In this document: positions 34,433 through 43,644 of the stretch, one piece after another | How the letters are laid out: every line of letters starts with the position of its first letter | How positions within the stretch are numbered: position 1 is the first letter of the stretch | Assembly: GCF_019249795.2 (NCBI RefSeq) | Contig: NZ_CP156891.1 | Coordinates: forward strand, 3,008,001-3,072,000 | From: Segatella copri | GTDB taxonomy: Bacteria > Bacteroidota > Bacteroidia > Bacteroidales > Bacteroidaceae | Direction: 5' to 3' | DNA: 64,000 nt | Made by a program: the position numbers and the translations under genes | The notes under the pieces: model-generated | The model's database searches: none | What the model was told of the DNA's origin: nothing | Seen by the model: only the letters and a program-made list of their open reading frames with translations

Positions 34433-35773
34433 TCAGTCCTCCCATTTTAAATCCTCTAAATGAGCTAAGAAAGGAATAGCTCCAAAGCGTCCTTTCAAGT
34501 AGCCTTTTTGAATGTCCAAATCATTTCGTGGTTTGAAATCATTAAGCGTATAGAAACGAGAGCTTTGGTTCTTTCTGTCTTTCTCAACAAACCAAATCTC
34601 ATCATTCCTGAAGATAGAGCAATCAAGAAGGCATGATTCGTGGGATGAGAAGATAATTTGTCCAAGGATAGGCATTCCCATCACTTTTTCTACAAACATC
34701 TTCAATAGGTTGGCATGGATACTCCTGTCAATCTCATCGACAATGATAGTCTTGTCAGACTGCATCAGGTCATAAAGAACTGGCGCAAAATCAAACAATC
34801 GTTGTGTACCATCCGATTCCTCTTTTAACTCGAAACTCACAGCCTTGTTGTTTACAACATGACTGGTTGTTATTCTTCGGATCATATATTTATCATCTTC
34901 TTCCTTTGTAACGCCAATAGTAAAATACTGCGTTTCAATCACACCAGACTCTTCTTTTTTGAGATTAGTCTTGATGTCCTCGAAAATTTTATCCAAAGGC
35001 ATACCAGTCTGCGAGACAAATTTATCCAAATCATCTTCATGCAACTCTATGTCTTGAATGCCTACATCAAAACTTCTTAAGAGCTTTTCAGAAAAATGCT
35101 TGAATTTCAGATTTTCGTATTGAGTATCAAAAATAGACGCAGACTTGGTCTCAGGGAAGAAGATTTTCAGATTGTCTTTGAACCATTCCCTGACTCTGTT
35201 GATTCTTGGCTCTTTGATAATATCCTCATGTTTGATAAGTAATTCATCATTTTTCAAAATGTTATCTTCCAGCAAACTAACCAATAGAGCCTTTTTTTCA
35301 TCACCATCGACATATTTCCTGCCCATTTTGACAACAGGTTTGTTTGTCTCTTTAGAGTAGGTACGTTCAAAGACCATTTCATCTTTTTCTACACCTGTTT
35401 CATAAAGCCATTCCTCCAAGCAGAGCTTTGACACATAAGTAACTCCATAGTTATATATTTTATTCTTATAGCTGAACTCTACTGATTGTGAGACAGGAGT
35501 AACCTCATCAGAAAATTTATTTCTGATATATCTGATGTCAGAAGGAACTCTACCTTTTAAAACAATGTCACGCAGCAAATTTGCTGCTTTAATCATATTT
35601 GATTTGCCAGCACCATTTGCACCGTAAATGACTGAACCTTTCAGAACATTCACGTTGGTATTAATCTTATGAAGATGGTCTGTATGACTCTTCAAAGATT
35701 TTGCAGGCAACATATTGAACTCCGTTTCTTCTAAAAAAGAAAAGATGTTACTAAAGTCGAATCTGATAAGCAT
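34433..35773 (-). CDS. AAA15-family ATPase (RloA/AbiLi-like)
   Basis: 446 residues. Walker A YGANGAGKSN (about 51-60), an alpha-helical insert, a signature region FELKEESDGTQRLFDF (about 322), Walker B TIIVDEIDRS (about 346) and the SSHESCLL switch (about 379). SMC/ABC-like ATPase encoded immediately upstream of RloB. In such pairs the ATPase is the sensor and regulator. A 120-bp upstream gap holds nested inverted repeats (35811-35881), probably its promoter/operator. The coding strand opposes the rte genes but matches the mob genes. Confidence 0.75.
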   Translation of the reverse strand: MLIRFDFSNIFSFLEETEFNMLPAKSLKSHTDHLHKINTNVNVLKGSVIYGANGAGKSNMIKAANLLRDIVLKGRVPSDIRYIRNKFSDEVTPVSQSVEFSYKNKIYNYGVTYVSKLCLEEWLYETGVEKDEMVFERTYSKETNKPVVKMGRKYVDGDEKKALLVSLLEDNILKNDELLIKHEDIIKEPRINRVREWFKDNLKIFFPETKSASIFDTQYENLKFKHFSEKLLRSFDVGIQDIELHEDDLDKFVSQTGMPLDKIFEDIKTNLKKEESGVIETQYFTIGVTKEEDDKYMIRRITTSHVVNNKAVSFELKEESDGTQRLFDFAPVLYDLMQSDKTIIVDEIDRSIHANLLKMFVEKVMGMPILGQIIFSSHESCLLDCSIFRNDEIWFVEKDRKNQSSRFYTLNDFKPRNDLDIQKGYLKGRFGAIPFLAHLEDLKWED

Positions 35774-35810
35774 AATCTAATCTGTTTTTAATTCTATTGC
35801 AAAGTAACGA

Positions 35811-35881
35811 AAAAATCTCGAAAAATATGCGGTTTACTACAAATATTTATAGTAATTTATATATTAACGAGATTTTTTCGG
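35811..35881. repeat. Inverted repeat in front of the RloAB operon and behind mobC
   Basis: CGAAAAAATCTCG (35811-35823) and its exact complement CGAGATTTTTTCG (35868-35880) flank a second small inverted repeat TTACTA/TAGTAA. ATGCGGTTT occurs twice nearby, the second copy just outside the right arm. Reading leftwards, TTACTTTGCA follows before the ATPase ATG, so the arms may hold an operator, or end the mobC transcript. Confidence 0.6.
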
Positions 35882-35895
35882 CATAAATGCGGTTT

Positions 35896-37899
35896 TTACT
35901 TCTGTATCAAGTGCTTCAAATTCTCGTCAGCAGCGATGCGTTCCAGCTCGTCCTTGACAATCAGCTTGACATCCTCCTTTATCCGATTGTAGTTGTCCTG
36001 AATGGCTTGCTTCATGCAGTCGTTGCCATCGGTATCCTTGAAATCGTTGACGATAGGGATAGGCTGATAATGGCTTTCCTCTCGCTTTACTTTGTCGGTG
36101 TCAACGACAATCTCGGCATGGAAGATTTTCTGCTCTATGCGCTCGGTGAAGTTGTCGGAAACAGAGCCGACAAACATACCTTGGGTAAGACCACTAATCT
36201 TGCTTGGCGGAATGAGACTATCCATTTGGGTATTGATGGACGTAGAGACATCCTGACGGTTGATGGAAATGGACTGACGCTTTTGGAGCACTTTTCCAAA
36301 GCGCTCGGATAAAGTCTTGGCGGTCTCGCCAACAACCTGTCCGCTGAAGATATTACCAACGGTATTGATAACCACCTTTGCCTCCTTATCCCCATAATCA
36401 CGGACCAACTGTGAGAAGTCCTGAAAGCCCAAGCAGACGGCAACCTTGTTGCTTCGTGCCGTAGCAATCAGATTATCCAAGCCTTTGAAATAGATGGTCG
36501 GCAACTCGTCAATGATAACGGATGATTTGAGTTGTCCCTTCTTGTTGATGAGTTTCACTATGCGGCTGTTGTACAAGCCAAGTGCCGCACCATAAATGTT
36601 CTGACGGTCGGGATTGTTGCCGACACATAGAATCTTCGGTTCTTCGGGATTGTTGATGTCGAGTGTAAACTCGCTTGCGGACATCACCCAATAGAGTTGT
36701 GGTGAGATCATTCGTGACAACGGAATCTTTGCGCTTGCAATCTGACCCGCCAACTGCTCCATCGCCCCACCTTGCCAGGCATCCATGAACGGAGATAAAT
36801 AATTTTCAAGTTCGGGATAGCTCGTTAGTATCGGAAAGACATCTTCGTATCTGCGGTTGAGCAGTTCGATGGCATGAGGAAAGGTGCAATACTTTCCGTC
36901 CTTGTAGATTCTTAGGTACCAGATGATGGCAGCAAACAGAATAATCGGACTCTCCACGAAGAAGTCGCCCTGCTTCTGTACCCACGTCTTGTTGAGATTG
37001 AGCATGATGGTGTATGCACTCTCATAAGCATCGGAAATGTCACTCATAAAATCTGGGTGAATAGGATTACAGCGATGACTTCTGCGAGGATCGTCAAAGT
37101 TGATGACATAGAACTGGGGCTTGACCTTATATCCATTCTGATGGTTCATCATGTGGTTGTAGGCAATCGTCGAAAGGTCGGAAAACTTGAAATCATAGAT
37201 ATACATTGAATACCCCTTCTCTATCTGCTGTTTGATGTAGTTGTTCACGACAGCAAAGGACTTACCACTACCCGGTGTACCTAACACGATGGTCGCTCGG
37301 AACGGATTGACCACGTTGATCCATCCTCTCTGCCATTTCTTCTTGTAGTAGAAGCGAGTGGGCAGATTGACAGAATACTCGTTCTCCATGAGTTTGGTCT
37401 CCTGCATGAAACTCTCGTTCTCATTATTGAACACATCCTCCATGAGGTTGTGCTTCAAGAGTCGGCTCATCCACAGTCCACCCATCAACAGGCAGATATA
37501 ACCTGCTGTCATTGTAAAGATGTACAGCGTGGCATTGCCCAAATAAGATATAGGCAACAATAATATCCACCAGTTGAGGAAGAACAAGAAGAAGCCAACT
37601 GCAAGAACCGTAAAAATCCTGTTCCAACTCATCTTTTCTGCTTTCACGCCCTTGGTTCCCAAACATGAGAGCGCCAGGAGAAGAAGCGAAAACAGCTTGG
37701 TATAGAGAATGGAATGAAACAAACCACCTGTACGGTTGAAGTTGATCAGGATTCTGTCAACCACCCCGATTGTCACTCCCCAAATGTGCATTGCCTCGTA
37801 GCAATACCAATATACATTCATAATTGCGAGTATGATACTCACAGCACGGAGAAAATCCATAATTTTCCCCAATGCTCTCAAATCGTCTTCTTGTGCCAT
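35896..37899 (-). CDS. mobC: MobC-type coupling protein (TraG/TraD/VirD4 family)
   Basis: 667 residues. N-terminal membrane helices with the Bacteroidota YWFCY-type motif NVYWYCYEA, Walker A GTPGSGKSF (about 201-209), then a FtsK/VirD4-like motor with IIDELPTIYFKG (Walker B) and the ATARSNKVAVCLGFQD stretch. It couples the relaxosome to the type IV secretion channel at the inner membrane. Last gene of the minus-strand mob operon, 154 bp after the relaxase gene. Confidence 0.9.
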   Translation of the reverse strand: MAQEDDLRALGKIMDFLRAVSIILAIMNVYWYCYEAMHIWGVTIGVVDRILINFNRTGGLFHSILYTKLFSLLLLALSCLGTKGVKAEKMSWNRIFTVLAVGFFLFFLNWWILLLPISYLGNATLYIFTMTAGYICLLMGGLWMSRLLKHNLMEDVFNNENESFMQETKLMENEYSVNLPTRFYYKKKWQRGWINVVNPFRATIVLGTPGSGKSFAVVNNYIKQQIEKGYSMYIYDFKFSDLSTIAYNHMMNHQNGYKVKPQFYVINFDDPRRSHRCNPIHPDFMSDISDAYESAYTIMLNLNKTWVQKQGDFFVESPIILFAAIIWYLRIYKDGKYCTFPHAIELLNRRYEDVFPILTSYPELENYLSPFMDAWQGGAMEQLAGQIASAKIPLSRMISPQLYWVMSASEFTLDINNPEEPKILCVGNNPDRQNIYGAALGLYNSRIVKLINKKGQLKSSVIIDELPTIYFKGLDNLIATARSNKVAVCLGFQDFSQLVRDYGDKEAKVVINTVGNIFSGQVVGETAKTLSERFGKVLQKRQSISINRQDVSTSINTQMDSLIPPSKISGLTQGMFVGSVSDNFTERIEQKIFHAEIVVDTDKVKREESHYQPIPIVNDFKDTDGNDCMKQAIQDNYNRIKEDVKLIVKDELERIAADENLKHLIQK

Positions 37900-38052
37900 T
37901 GTTTTTCAGTTTTGAAGTTATACAATTTGTTTGAATAAAAAACTCACGCTCAGCAATCCGAAAGTAAACTTTCATTGCATCCGCTTAATCGTTTTTTCTG
38001 ATTGAAGAATGGCTTTCTCCATTGTATAAGAAAGCCAACCCTGATGATACGG

Positions 38053-39306
38053 TTAAAGGCTTCGTCCTTTACGTTTCTTCTTCTTTCTACGCAACTCTCT
38101 ATCAAATGCTGCTTCCTGTGCCTCGTTGGAAGAACCATTCCCTGCCATAAGTCCAAGACCGCTGCCGTCCTCATCGAACAAGCCAGAACCTTGAAGTTCC
38201 TGCTCCAAGCCAGAGTCTTCTTCTTTTGGAATGGCAAGCGGTATCGGCTGTTCGTTCTCGTAAGGCAAGGTGAAGTGCTCCTGTAGGGCATTGGCAGAAA
38301 GATTCGTTCCAAGCCGTGAACCATTGAACACGCTTTGAGTGCGGTGGTCAATAAATGTTGCTCCGTAGATACGGCCGTCAGCTGTATGGCGGAAAACAAC
38401 ATCAATACCCTTTGCTTTCAGCAGTTCAACAAACTTATCCTTATTGTACGTCTGCTTCAAGACTGCTTCCACGCTATGACGGGTCATCTCGGAGAGTTTC
38501 TTTTCCTCCTTGAACTTCTTGGTAGAATAAGCGAACCGTTTTTCTATTGCCTCCACACCGACAGATTTGTCAATCTTGGAAGCCTTGAAAGGATTTCCCA
38601 CCTTGTTGCCCTGTCCGTCCGTGGCAGAATAGACAAAACCATGATACTCACGACCGCCAACTTCGCCTCTGACTTCCTCCAAGGATATATTATATAAGGA
38701 AAGAAGTGTACGGTATTCGCCTAAGGACTGGAACCTGTAGGTGGCGCAGAGTGATTTCACGGTGTTGGCAACCTGCTTTTTCACATTGCCTTGGCTTACA
38801 TCCACCTTACGGAGCGGATTGTCTGCTTGGCGTTGCTTGCGGTCTGCCTTGTGGAGATTGTACTTCTCCTCCAAGTCACGGGTGATAGCCTTGCTCCTAT
38901 GGTAGTTGTATCGGCTATCCAAACACTTGCCGTTTTCATCCACTCGGATGGTCACGATGTGCATGTGATGACGGTCGATATCCTCATGCTTGTAAACCAT
39001 GTATGGCTGGTTGCCATATCCCATGCGCTCCAAGTATTCACGGGCGATGTTCTCCATGTCCATATCCGTCAGCACATCATCGGGATGCGGATTCAAGGAT
39101 ATATGCACGACAGGCTTCTCTGTTCTGATGTGCGGAGAAAGGTATCGCTGGAAATCACGCAAGGCATAGGCGATGCTCGTCTTTCCCGAACAATCATCGA
39201 AGATCTTGTTCGTTGCCAAGAGCTTTCCCTCTTCCTTGTTAATCTTCTCACCATTGTATGCCAGTGCGCCATACAATGAACTTCCGAAACTTATCTTTGC
39301 GACCAT
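38053..39306 (-). CDS. mobB: MobB relaxase (MOBP-type)
   Basis: 417 residues. The N-terminal relaxase domain has the metal-binding histidine motif HEDIDRHHMHIV (about residues 107-118) and VHISLNPHPDD before it; candidate catalytic Tyr residues lie near the N-terminus (YGALAY). The C-terminal third is charged and ends in a basic KKKKRKGRSL. It nicks at oriT and leads the strand into the recipient. It overlaps the upstream mobA gene by 16 bp. The oriT should be in the gene-free region upstream (39711-40517). Confidence 0.88.
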   Translation of the reverse strand: MVAKISFGSSLYGALAYNGEKINKEEGKLLATNKIFDDCSGKTSIAYALRDFQRYLSPHIRTEKPVVHISLNPHPDDVLTDMDMENIAREYLERMGYGNQPYMVYKHEDIDRHHMHIVTIRVDENGKCLDSRYNYHRSKAITRDLEEKYNLHKADRKQRQADNPLRKVDVSQGNVKKQVANTVKSLCATYRFQSLGEYRTLLSLYNISLEEVRGEVGGREYHGFVYSATDGQGNKVGNPFKASKIDKSVGVEAIEKRFAYSTKKFKEEKKLSEMTRHSVEAVLKQTYNKDKFVELLKAKGIDVVFRHTADGRIYGATFIDHRTQSVFNGSRLGTNLSANALQEHFTLPYENEQPIPLAIPKEEDSGLEQELQGSGLFDEDGSGLGLMAGNGSSNEAQEAAFDRELRRKKKKRKGRSL

Positions 39307-39710
39307 CTTTCCTCAAACTTACGGGTTAGTTCAACAATCTCACGGGTAAGAGAGACCAGTTCCCTGGTGCAGTTCTCCAGCTTATAGAGCAAAGCCATTG
39401 CCTTTTTCTCGGAGAAATGACAACGGAGTTCCTTGACAACCTGGTTGTAGTTGTTGCCAATCATTCGGTACTGCGAGTGAAAAGAAGAAAGCTTGGTGTA
39501 GTATTCCACCAGCGTCTTGTCCTCTCGCAACACCTTGAACGGCTCGCCGAAAATACGTGCCTTGGCAAAGACAGCCTTTGCCTTCACATCAGTCTGCTCA
39601 TACATGACGAGGAATTTCATCCACTCGTCATCGTCGAACCGAAGCATCACATGGTGCAACTTCGGGTTCAGCTTGGGGATTCGTCCCCCTCGTTTTTTTT
39701 CTGTGTTCAT
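39291..39710 (-). CDS. mobA: MobA relaxosome accessory protein
   Basis: 139 residues from the ATG at 39710 (MNTEKKRGGRIPKLNPK); an upstream in-frame ATG at 39755 gives an unlikely extension. Basic N-terminus with a ribbon-helix-helix-like HHVMLRFDDDEW, then helical MIGNNYNQVVKEL, as in mobilisation proteins of the MobC/MobA accessory group that bind oriT and help the relaxase. First gene of the mobA-mobB-mobC operon. Confidence 0.82.
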   Translation of the reverse strand: MNTEKKRGGRIPKLNPKLHHVMLRFDDDEWMKFLVMYEQTDVKAKAVFAKARIFGEPFKVLREDKTLVEYYTKLSSFHSQYRMIGNNYNQVVKELRCHFSEKKAMALLYKLENCTRELVSLTREIVELTRKFEERWSQR

Positions 39711-40517
39711 ATTAAAATGGATTAAGTGGTACATGCGGCAATAATGGAATTGCACAAACTATCGTCAGATTGGAACATGGGGAGCCCGACTTCGGAGAGG
39801 CTACCAACCCGGCAGGGCAAGGTCTTTGAGGTACCCTCGAACATCGGCTGCGCTCGGAAGAATGAAAAGGAACTTTTCTTCTTCTCTCGCTGGCACGATG
39901 TTACGGGGAGTAACTCCAAAGGTTTTGAGTAACTCAAAACATACCTTGCTATGTCTTTGAGGACATAAAAATCCGCTTAGGGTGGATTGAAGTTAGCCTT
40001 CGTAAGAAACTGTCCCATTCCGAATGGAAGCTGTTCGGGAAATCCAGTCCTTTGCGGAGCATCAAGCCTTAGTTCTTCTCGGAACGATATGGATGCGCTA
40101 TCCATTGCTTTGCCTTTCGGGTGCAAAATTACGGCTAAAAAAGCGCCCTTGGAACAGATGCACCCCAGACAACCACTGCAACTATCGGCAACATGCTGCC
40201 ACAGGATTTGAAAACCATTGTTTTTCGGAAAAAGCGTTGTTACTTTGCAGCGTGATTCAAATGAATCGGTGTTCATTGGAATGCTTGAATTACTGTTTGT
40301 TGGACTATGTGGAAGCACATTTGGATAGTCAAAAATACATCCATAAATATCCGCACAGACCCACATGAACAATTGATTAGAAAAGCAAGTGTTCAAATGT
40401 TCTTTTGAACACTCATGTTGACAATAACACGTTCAATCACAAAAACGGATAAGTGACCGTTCAAGGTGACACTCAATCCAACAATATAATGTATAACAAC
40501 TCATAGAGACAAACAAA
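39711..40517. other. Gene-free divergent region between mob and tra operons, likely oriT and operators
   Basis: 807 bp without a credible gene. It holds two copies of GAGTAACTC in adjacent palindromes: GGAGTAACTCC (39907-39917) and GTTTTGAGTAACTCAAAAC (39922-39940). It also holds a 10-bp inverted repeat AGTGTTCAAA/TTTGAACACT at 40388-40413 whose arm recurs in the rteAB terminator, and GTTACTTTGCA (near 40239), a weak promoter-like box. Relaxosome binding near the mobA start and control of traA are expected here. The nick site could not be pinpointed. Confidence 0.55.
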
Positions 40518-41273
40518 ATGGAAAAGACAAAGTATGTGGCATTCTCCACCCAAAAAGGAGGCGCAGGCAAGACGACGCTCACGGTGCTTGTGGCAAGTTA
40601 CCTGCATTACGTGAAGGGATTCAATGTGGCAATCATTGATTGCGACCACCCTCAGTATAGCATCAGCGGCATCCGTAGCCGTGATGCAGAAGCGTCCGTC
40701 AAGGACGCACATTACAAGAAGATGGCTTATGAGCAAATCAAGAAGTTGAACAAAAAGCCGTATCCTGTAACAAAAAGCAAGGCAGAGGATGCCTTGGAGG
40801 TTGCCGAGAAGATGAAGGCAAAGCACCCTACATTGGACTTCATCTTCTTTGATTTGCCAGGAACCGCAAACAACAACGATGTGATTTGCTTGGTTTCCAA
40901 GATGAATCATATCTTCACGCCGATTATAGCAGACCGTGTGGTATTGACAAGTTCCATCGGATATGCCAAGACTATCAAAGAGGCGTTCATCACCATCGGA
41001 AGGAGCAACGTCAAGAGTATTCATCTTGTCTGGAACATGGTGGATGGTCGTGAAAAGACGGAACTGTATGATACCTACGAAAAGGTATTCGCAGAGCATG
41101 CACTTTCTGTATTGAAGACATTTTTGCCAGACAGCAAGCGTTTCCGCAAGGAGACTGCCAATGAGAGAAAAGCGGTATTTCGCTCTACAGTGTTTCCCGC
41201 AGACAAGAGCCTTGTAAGAGGAAGTAATCTTGACAAGTTGGTGGACGAAGTATTAACAATCATCAAAACATAA
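40518..41273 (+). CDS. traA: TraA, ParA-like ATPase
   Basis: 251 residues. Deviant Walker A KGGAGKTTL (about 13-21), the FFDLPGTANNND switch region and a Lys-rich middle; classic ParA/MinD-type fold. First gene of the transfer operon in CTnDOT-like elements, where it is assigned TraA. A role in positioning or partition of the excised element or the transfer apparatus is inferred. 5 bp separate it from traB. Confidence 0.85.
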   Translation: MEKTKYVAFSTQKGGAGKTTLTVLVASYLHYVKGFNVAIIDCDHPQYSISGIRSRDAEASVKDAHYKKMAYEQIKKLNKKPYPVTKSKAEDALEVAEKMKAKHPTLDFIFFDLPGTANNNDVICLVSKMNHIFTPIIADRVVLTSSIGYAKTIKEAFITIGRSNVKSIHLVWNMVDGREKTELYDTYEKVFAEHALSVLKTFLPDSKRFRKETANERKAVFRSTVFPADKSLVRGSNLDKLVDEVLTIIKT

Positions 41274-41278
41274 GTAAC

Positions 41279-41797
41279 ATGGCAAAAAAGACAAAAGCAG
41301 AGGAAGAGTATGCCGACCTTGTCATACAGTCCTTGGTTCAAGAAGACTACAGCGTTTCAAAGCCTGTTGAAAGTGCTGCTACATCCAATGAGTCGCAAGA
41401 CATGGAAGACAAAGGTGATGCACAAGAAGCAGATGGCGCAAAAGTGGATAAAAAATCTACCTTCACAGAAAAGAATGTGGCGATAGCAACTCCACAAGTT
41501 CCACAAAATAGAAAGAACAAGACGAAGGATATTGCAGTAAACAAGGAATGCATTGTGAAACGTGACTATGAGGAATCCTTTATGCGAGAGTCGGGAATGA
41601 CGGCACGCAAAGGAAAGCAAGTCTGCATCCGCAGTAACTTCCATGACCGCATCATGAAGTTGATACAAGTCATCGGCAAGAACGAGGTGACGATAGCCAG
41701 CTACATCGACAATGTGTTGGCATCTCATTTCGAGGACTATCAAGAGGATATTGCCGAGTCTTTCGGCAAGCATATCAAGACATTCACTAACATATAA
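41279..41797 (+). CDS. traB: TraB, DUF3408 protein
   Basis: 172 residues: an acidic, low-complexity N-terminus and a conserved C-terminal DUF3408 domain (TARKGKQVCIRSNFHDRI, then ASYIDNVLASHFEDY). The domain resembles a ribbon-helix-helix DNA-binding fold. Paralogous to the next gene. Role in transfer unknown. Confidence 0.78.
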   Translation: MAKKTKAEEEYADLVIQSLVQEDYSVSKPVESAATSNESQDMEDKGDAQEADGAKVDKKSTFTEKNVAIATPQVPQNRKNKTKDIAVNKECIVKRDYEESFMRESGMTARKGKQVCIRSNFHDRIMKLIQVIGKNEVTIASYIDNVLASHFEDYQEDIAESFGKHIKTFTNI

Positions 41798-41808
41798 AAA
41801 TAAGAGAC

Positions 41809-42153
41809 ATGAAACAGACAAAGAAGAATTATGGTAAAAAGCCAACGACAACAGTAAGCAAGCAGTCCACTAATGGAAACAAGGGAAATGCACTCCGTAA
41901 CAGATACACGGAGAAGTTCATACGTCCTACCGAGTTTCCTGCTCGTTCTGGAAGAATGACCTATATTCGCAAGGACTATCATCATATTATTGCGAATATG
42001 ATACCTCTCATCAGTGATGGAACCGTGTCCATATCAAGCTACATTGACCATGTTCTGACGGAACACTTCAAGCAATATGGCACAGTGATAGACGAGATGT
42101 ATTTGGAAAAGCAGCGAACATCTACGAGCGTTAGTGCTTTTGTGGGCAAATAA
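41809..42153 (+). CDS. traC: TraC, DUF3408 protein
   Basis: 114 residues; a basic Asn/Lys-rich N-terminus then the DUF3408 core (PARSGRMTYIRKDYHHII, SSYIDHVLTEHFKQY). Closely similar in its second half to TraB, so a tandem duplication, possibly acting as a heterodimer. Confidence 0.78.
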   Translation: MKQTKKNYGKKPTTTVSKQSTNGNKGNALRNRYTEKFIRPTEFPARSGRMTYIRKDYHHIIANMIPLISDGTVSISSYIDHVLTEHFKQYGTVIDEMYLEKQRTSTSVSAFVGK

Positions 42154-42172
42154 CCTATCGAAGTGTAAGCCT

Positions 42173-42835
42173 ATGGAGAATGTTTTTATCATATTGCTGG
42201 TATTGTTCAACTTTTGGACAATATGGTTCTTTATGAGAGAGGAAAAGGAGCGATGTCTGCCGAAAGAGGGAAAAGGTGAAGAAACAAAACCACCGATAGA
42301 CCCTTATGAGTTTGTTCCCAAGAGCCAGTATCAGTATAAGCCTCCCTTGAAAGAAAATAAGGTCGAGGATAAGACAGAAAGCAATATGTCCGAGCCAGTG
42401 AAAGAGGAAGATGTAACTTTTGAGGAAACACAACAAGAGACAAAATCCTCTGCTCAGATTCCTGACGAAGACTTGGATGAAACTTTCAAGGATTGTCGAA
42501 TAGAGGATGTACCGACAGAATATTCTGACGAGGACGAGGGTAATGTACCACGAGCCAAGGGTAAATCCTTTGAGGACATAGACCTTGCTGTCCGCACGGT
42601 GAAAAAGCCAAAGGCATCCAAGGCAGAAATGGTACAGGCTGGAGAAGTGTTCAAAGATTTGGATGGAACGGAACTGTTCGCACGGATGATCAATGACGAG
42701 AAACTGTTTATGCAGATAGAGGAATCCATAAATATTGCCGTCCAAGCGATGAATGAAAAAGATATAGTGGAGGAAAACATCAGTTCCCGATTGCCTGACA
42801 ATTATGAGGACTTCAATATCCTCGATTTTGTGTAA
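42173..42835 (+). CDS. traD: TraD-like conjugation protein
   Basis: 220 residues from ATG 42173. One N-terminal membrane helix (VFIILLVLFNFWTIWFFM) followed by a very acidic, probably unstructured cytoplasmic stretch and a more ordered C-terminus. The position between traC and traE, together with length and topology, match TraD of CTnDOT-like elements. Biochemical role unknown. Confidence 0.65.
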   Translation: MENVFIILLVLFNFWTIWFFMREEKERCLPKEGKGEETKPPIDPYEFVPKSQYQYKPPLKENKVEDKTESNMSEPVKEEDVTFEETQQETKSSAQIPDEDLDETFKDCRIEDVPTEYSDEDEGNVPRAKGKSFEDIDLAVRTVKKPKASKAEMVQAGEVFKDLDGTELFARMINDEKLFMQIEESINIAVQAMNEKDIVEENISSRLPDNYEDFNILDFV

Positions 42836-42991
42836 CATAAAAAAGTACAAGACAATGAAAAAGAAAGACTACGGCTAAAATCTCAGCTCGCCACAGAATC
42901 CATAAGTCGGCATCATGCCGCATGAGTAAACAAAAGTATCAACCGCCAGACGGGATCATCCAATCCCCAAGGCACAGACAAAAAACGATTT

Positions 42992-43297
42992 ATGAACAAG
43001 AAAAACAGAATCATTCTTCTCGCTGCGATGCTTGTCGCAGCCGTATCAAAAACATTCGCGCAAGGCAACGGACTTGCAGGTATCAACGAGGCAACAAGTA
43101 TGGTGACCTCCTACTTCGACCCGGGCACGAAGCTCATCTACGCCATCGGTGCCGTGGTAGGTCTCATCGGAGGCATCAAGGTGTATGGCAAGTTCTCGTC
43201 AGGCGACCCGGACACGAGCAAGACTGCCGCAAGCTGGTTCGGAGCCTGCATCTTCCTCATCGTGAGCGCAACCATCCTCCGCTCGTTCTTCTTATAA
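42992..43297 (+). CDS. traE: TraE, DUF4134 (VirB2-like)
   Basis: 101 residues with a signal peptide (ILLAAMLVAAVSKTFAQG) and two membrane helices after cleavage, typical of the DUF4134 pilin-like subunit. Start ATG 42992. The 156-bp gap before it contains only an 8-codon minigene-like frame at 42855. Confidence 0.82.
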   Translation: MNKKNRIILLAAMLVAAVSKTFAQGNGLAGINEATSMVTSYFDPGTKLIYAIGAVVGLIGGIKVYGKFSSGDPDTSKTAASWFGACIFLIVSATILRSFFL

Positions 43298-43317
43298 TAT
43301 AATAAGGTATAAGACTT

Positions 43318-43644
43318 ATGGCTGACTACCCAATCAACAAGGGCATCGGTCATTCGGTTGAGTTCAAGGGACTGAAGGCACAGTACCTCTTCATCTTCGC
43401 AGGTGGACTGCTTGCCGTCTTCTTCCTTGTGGTAGTCCTCTATATGGCAGGTGCGGACCAACTGGTCTGCATCGGCTTGGGTCTCACGCTCGGATTATTG
43501 CTTGTATGGGGAACATTCCATCTGAACAACAAGTACGGTGAGCATGGACTGATGAAGCTCCTTGCCGCCAAGAGCCATCCACGCTATATCCTCAACCGAA
43601 GGAAAACAAACCGAATGTTCAAACATAAAAAGAAAGAAGAATGA
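43318..43644 (+). CDS. traF: TraF, DUF4133 (VirB3-like)
   Basis: 108 residues with two adjacent membrane helices (about 24-67) and a basic C-terminus. Matches DUF4133, the small membrane partner of the VirB4-like ATPase encoded next; the genes overlap by 4 bp. Confidence 0.82.
   Translation: MADYPINKGIGHSVEFKGLKAQYLFIFAGGLLAVFFLVVVLYMAGADQLVCIGLGLTLGLLLVWGTFHLNNKYGEHGLMKLLAAKSHPRYILNRRKTNRMFKHKKKEE

Noticed and set aside
42922..43302. 126-residue plus-strand frame overlapping traE
   Set aside because: It lies in another frame of the conserved traE gene and has Arg/His-rich composition.
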